Assembly: GCF_900099765.1 (NCBI RefSeq)
Contig: NZ_FNDX01000051.1
Span: 1-42,135 of the forward strand
DNA: 42,135 bases
Direction of reading: 5' to 3'
Source: Paenibacillus typhae
GTDB lineage: Bacteria; Bacillota; Bacilli; Paenibacillales; Paenibacillaceae
Shown here: positions 39,997-42,135 of the stretch, one piece after another
Layout of the letters: each line of letters starts with the position of its first letter
Position numbering within the stretch: the first letter of the stretch is position 1
Position numbers and translations under genes: made by a program
Notes under the pieces: model-generated
The model's database searches: none
The model's input: only the letters and a program-made list of their open reading frames with translations
What the model was told of the DNA's origin: nothing

Positions 39997-41818
39997 GCCT
40001 TTTCGCCATCGGAGGCCTGATTTCGGGGCAGGCGAGAAGACATCCGCAGGCCGGAAGCCTAAGGCGAAGCCCAAAAACTGGTCAGCCACCCTGGCACGCA
40101 TTTGGAGCTATCTCGCCAAACGCAAAGCGAAGCTGGCGCTTGTACTGCTTCTGGTTCTGATCAGCACCGGACTGGCGCTGCTGGGCCCCTATCTGATCAG
40201 CCGGGCGGTGGATCATTATCTGGAGGGGGATGGGGGCCGAAGCTGGGTGATTTTCCTGATCACCCTTGCTCTTGTGTACCTGTTCACTTCACTGAGTACC
40301 TGGCTGCAGAATATATGGATGATCGAGATTGCCCAGGAGACGGTTCTCCGGATGCGTACGGACCTGTTCGCTTATCTGCACAGGCTGCCGATTTCGTTCT
40401 TTAACCGCAGGCAGCAGGGTGAAATTATGAGCCGGCTGACCAATGATATCGAGAATATCAGCTCCACGCTTAACAGCTCGGCTATTCAGATTTTTTCCAG
40501 TGTATTGACGCTGGCCGGTACGGTTGGTGTGATGCTGTGGCTGAGTCCGCTGCTTACGCTGCTGACCTTTATCGTAGTGCCGCTGATGTTTCTGGGTATG
40601 CGCTGGATCACCCGGCGGACAGGACCGCTGTTCAAGGAGCGGCAGCGCAATGTGGGTGAGATGAACGGCTATATTGAAGAGACCTTGTCGGGCCAGCGGG
40701 TCATCAAGGCTTTTTCGCAGGAGGAGCGGGTGATTTCCGGCTTCCGTGAGCGCAATACGCGGATTATGCTGTCCGGATACTGGGCCCAGGCGATTTCAGG
40801 CTTTATTCCCAAGCTGATGAACGGTCTGAACAATTTAAGCTTTGCTATAGTTGCAGGTATAGGGGGCCTTCTCGCCATCCGTGATATTGTAACAGTCGGA
40901 ATTATTATTGCCTTCGTGGAGTATACCCGCCAGTTCACCAGGCCGCTTAATGATTTGGCCAACCAGTGGAATACGCTGCTGTCAGCAATTGCCGGGGCGG
41001 AGCGGGTATTTGAAGTAATGGATGAAGAGACGGAGGCCAGGGACGAGGGGGCAGCCGTATCGCTTAATCATGTGGAGGGGGCGGTCAGCTTTAGGGATGT
41101 CTCCTTCTCTTATGATGAGGGCAACGATATTCTGCATAATATCAGCTTTGAGGCGAAGCCGGGTGAAATGATCGCCCTGGTCGGGCCGACAGGAGCCGGC
41201 AAAACAACGCTGATCGGCCTGCTCTCCCGCTTCTATGATCCAAGCAAAGGCAGCATCACGCTGGACGGCAGGGATTTGTCCTCGGTCCGGCGGGAGAGCC
41301 TGCGGAGTCAGATGGCTTTTGTGCTGCAGGATACCTTCCTGTTCAAGGGAACAATCCGCGATAATATCCGTTACGGCCGGCTGGATGCCACCGACGCTGA
41401 GGTTGAGGAGGCGGCGAAGCTGGCGAACGCCCACTCCTTCATTATGCGGATGCGCGGAGGCTATGACCGGATGCTGTCCGTGGACGGCAGCGGCATCAGC
41501 CAGGGGCAGAAGCAGCTGCTGGCGATCGCGCGGGCCATTCTGGCCGATCCGGCAATGCTCGTGCTGGATGAGGCAACCAGCAGCATTGATACCGTAACTG
41601 AAATTAAAATCCAGGAGGGTCTGCAGACGCTGATGAAGGGCCGGACGAGCTTCGTCATCGCCCACCGGCTCGGCACCATCCGCGCCGCCGACCGCATTCT
41701 GGTGCTGCAGAACGGCAGTCTGCTCCAGCAGGGCTCTCATGATGAGCTGATGCGCCAGGGCGGGTTGTACAGCGAGCTTGTGCACGGTGCGCGCAAGGCT
41801 GCGCCGGGCGGGGCTTAG
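39977..41818 (+). CDS. heterodimeric ABC exporter subunit 2 (canonical Walker B)
   Basis: 613 residues: a basic N-terminal extension, six membrane helices (about 55-330), then ATPase domain. Walker A GPTGAGKTT, Walker B MLVLDEATSSID with the catalytic Glu, H-loop IAHRL; but the signature is ISQGQ and not LSGGQ. With subunit 1 this gives one active and one degenerate ATP site. Substrate not predicted; drug or lipid export is usual. Start 39977 (MFKALLEPF) after GGGGAGGGAG. Confidence 0.9.
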   Translation: MFKALLEPFRHRRPDFGAGEKTSAGRKPKAKPKNWSATLARIWSYLAKRKAKLALVLLLVLISTGLALLGPYLISRAVDHYLEGDGGRSWVIFLITLALVYLFTSLSTWLQNIWMIEIAQETVLRMRTDLFAYLHRLPISFFNRRQQGEIMSRLTNDIENISSTLNSSAIQIFSSVLTLAGTVGVMLWLSPLLTLLTFIVVPLMFLGMRWITRRTGPLFKERQRNVGEMNGYIEETLSGQRVIKAFSQEERVISGFRERNTRIMLSGYWAQAISGFIPKLMNGLNNLSFAIVAGIGGLLAIRDIVTVGIIIAFVEYTRQFTRPLNDLANQWNTLLSAIAGAERVFEVMDEETEARDEGAAVSLNHVEGAVSFRDVSFSYDEGNDILHNISFEAKPGEMIALVGPTGAGKTTLIGLLSRFYDPSKGSITLDGRDLSSVRRESLRSQMAFVLQDTFLFKGTIRDNIRYGRLDATDAEVEEAAKLANAHSFIMRMRGGYDRMLSVDGSGISQGQKQLLAIARAILADPAMLVLDEATSSIDTVTEIKIQEGLQTLMKGRTSFVIAHRLGTIRAADRILVLQNGSLLQQGSHDELMRQGGLYSELVHGARKAAPGGA

Positions 41819-41849
41819 ATTCAGGCAGACGCTATATGAATGAACAGTA

Positions 41850-41911
41850 AAAGCAGCAAGCCCCGTTTACCGGAACCGAATGTACCGGCAGAGCGGACTT
41901 GCTGCTTTTTC
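41850..41911 (+). terminator. intrinsic terminator of the ABC exporter operon
   Basis: AAAGCAGCAAG (41850-41860) and CTTGCTGCTTT (41898-41908), then TT. Confidence 0.8.
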
Positions 41912-41997
41912 TTGATGTTGCTGGGCGGCATTTGCCGCTGCTAGCGGGCAGGTGAGCAGGAAAGGTGGGGTAGGCCGACCGAATGGGGCCAGTTGCT

Positions 41998-42135
41998 GGA
42001 ATGAGAGGCACAAATGCCTTTGATTTTGGCGAAATGAGGCAAAGTGGCGGAATGAGAGGCAAAAATGCCTTTGATTTCGGCGAGATGAGGCAAAGTGGTG
42101 GAATGAAGGAAAGTGGCGCAATAAGAGGCACAAAT
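41998..42135. repeat. 51-bp tandem repeat, cut by window end
   Basis: Copies begin at 41998 and 42049 (period 51), starting GGAATGAGAGGCA and ending GGCAAAGTGG; a shortened copy begins at 42100 and a further one near 42118. Each full copy holds an AGGCAnAAATGCCT hairpin. 41912-41997 has no gene. Not CRISPR: no conserved spacer pattern. Confidence 0.75.

Noticed and set aside
41867..42133. Minus-strand ORFs at the window end
   Set aside because: They are translations of the tandem repeat and terminator.
41998..42135. CRISPR array
   Set aside because: Period 51 is uniform throughout the unit; no distinct spacers between constant repeats.

Overview
The window is chromosomal DNA of a spore-forming Firmicute, most likely Paenibacillus or a close relative. 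The core gene order (yqhV, spoIIIAA-AH, accB-accC, an Asp23/YqhY protein, nusB, folD, xseA-xseB, ispA, dxs, tlyA, argR/ahrC, recN, spoIVB, spo0A) is the one known from Bacillus subtilis. Several genes start with TTG or GTG, ribosome binding sites are strong, the core is GC-moderate, and short inverted intergenic repeats are present. No tRNA, rRNA or CRISPR array was seen.

Region by region. 1-356 is the 3' part of a group II intron (domains V and VI). It lies just upstream of a cysteine-rich four-helix-bundle copper protein that has a CsoR-like operator. 1009-2262 is aspartokinase, with an internal start for a short beta subunit as in B. subtilis lysC. A YitT membrane protein follows on the minus strand. 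3622-9869 holds yqhV and the eight-gene spoIIIA operon (forespore-mother cell channel). 10196-13505 carries accB-accC and an Asp23/AmaP/DUF2273 membrane stress group. After a 536-base intergenic region with nested inverted repeats come nusB, folD, xseAB, ispA, dxs, tlyA, a membrane-anchored unknown, argR, recN, spoIVB and spo0A. spo0A is preceded by three perfect 0A boxes.

From about 26.3 kb the content is accessory: a two-gene unknown unit, an ABC-F protein, a very AT-rich membrane protein, a repeat element, a polysaccharide flippase with a family 2 glycosyltransferase, and a small unknown protein. 34147-36263 is the most interesting part. It is a minus-strand, agr-like peptide signalling cluster made of a multi-spanning membrane protein with no kinase domain, AgrB, a 39-residue AgrD-type peptide with Ser and no Cys, and a LytTR protein with no receiver domain. 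Just downstream is a 59-codon gene for a Sda-type inhibitor of sporulation kinases. The peptide and Sda genes are too short for ordinary ORF calling. The cluster promoter overlaps two 8-bp direct repeats spaced 23 bp, a plausible LytTR operator. The rest holds a DinB-family protein, a small unknown protein, thymidine kinase, a coiled-coil small protein and a heterodimeric ABC exporter with one degenerate ATP site. The window ends in a 51-bp tandem repeat.

How the genes work together: spo0A, spoIVB and spoIIIA-AH are successive parts of sporulation control. accBC, ispA, dxs and tlyA are housekeeping genes. The agr-like cluster next to sda suggests, by inference only, a link between cell density and sporulation entry.
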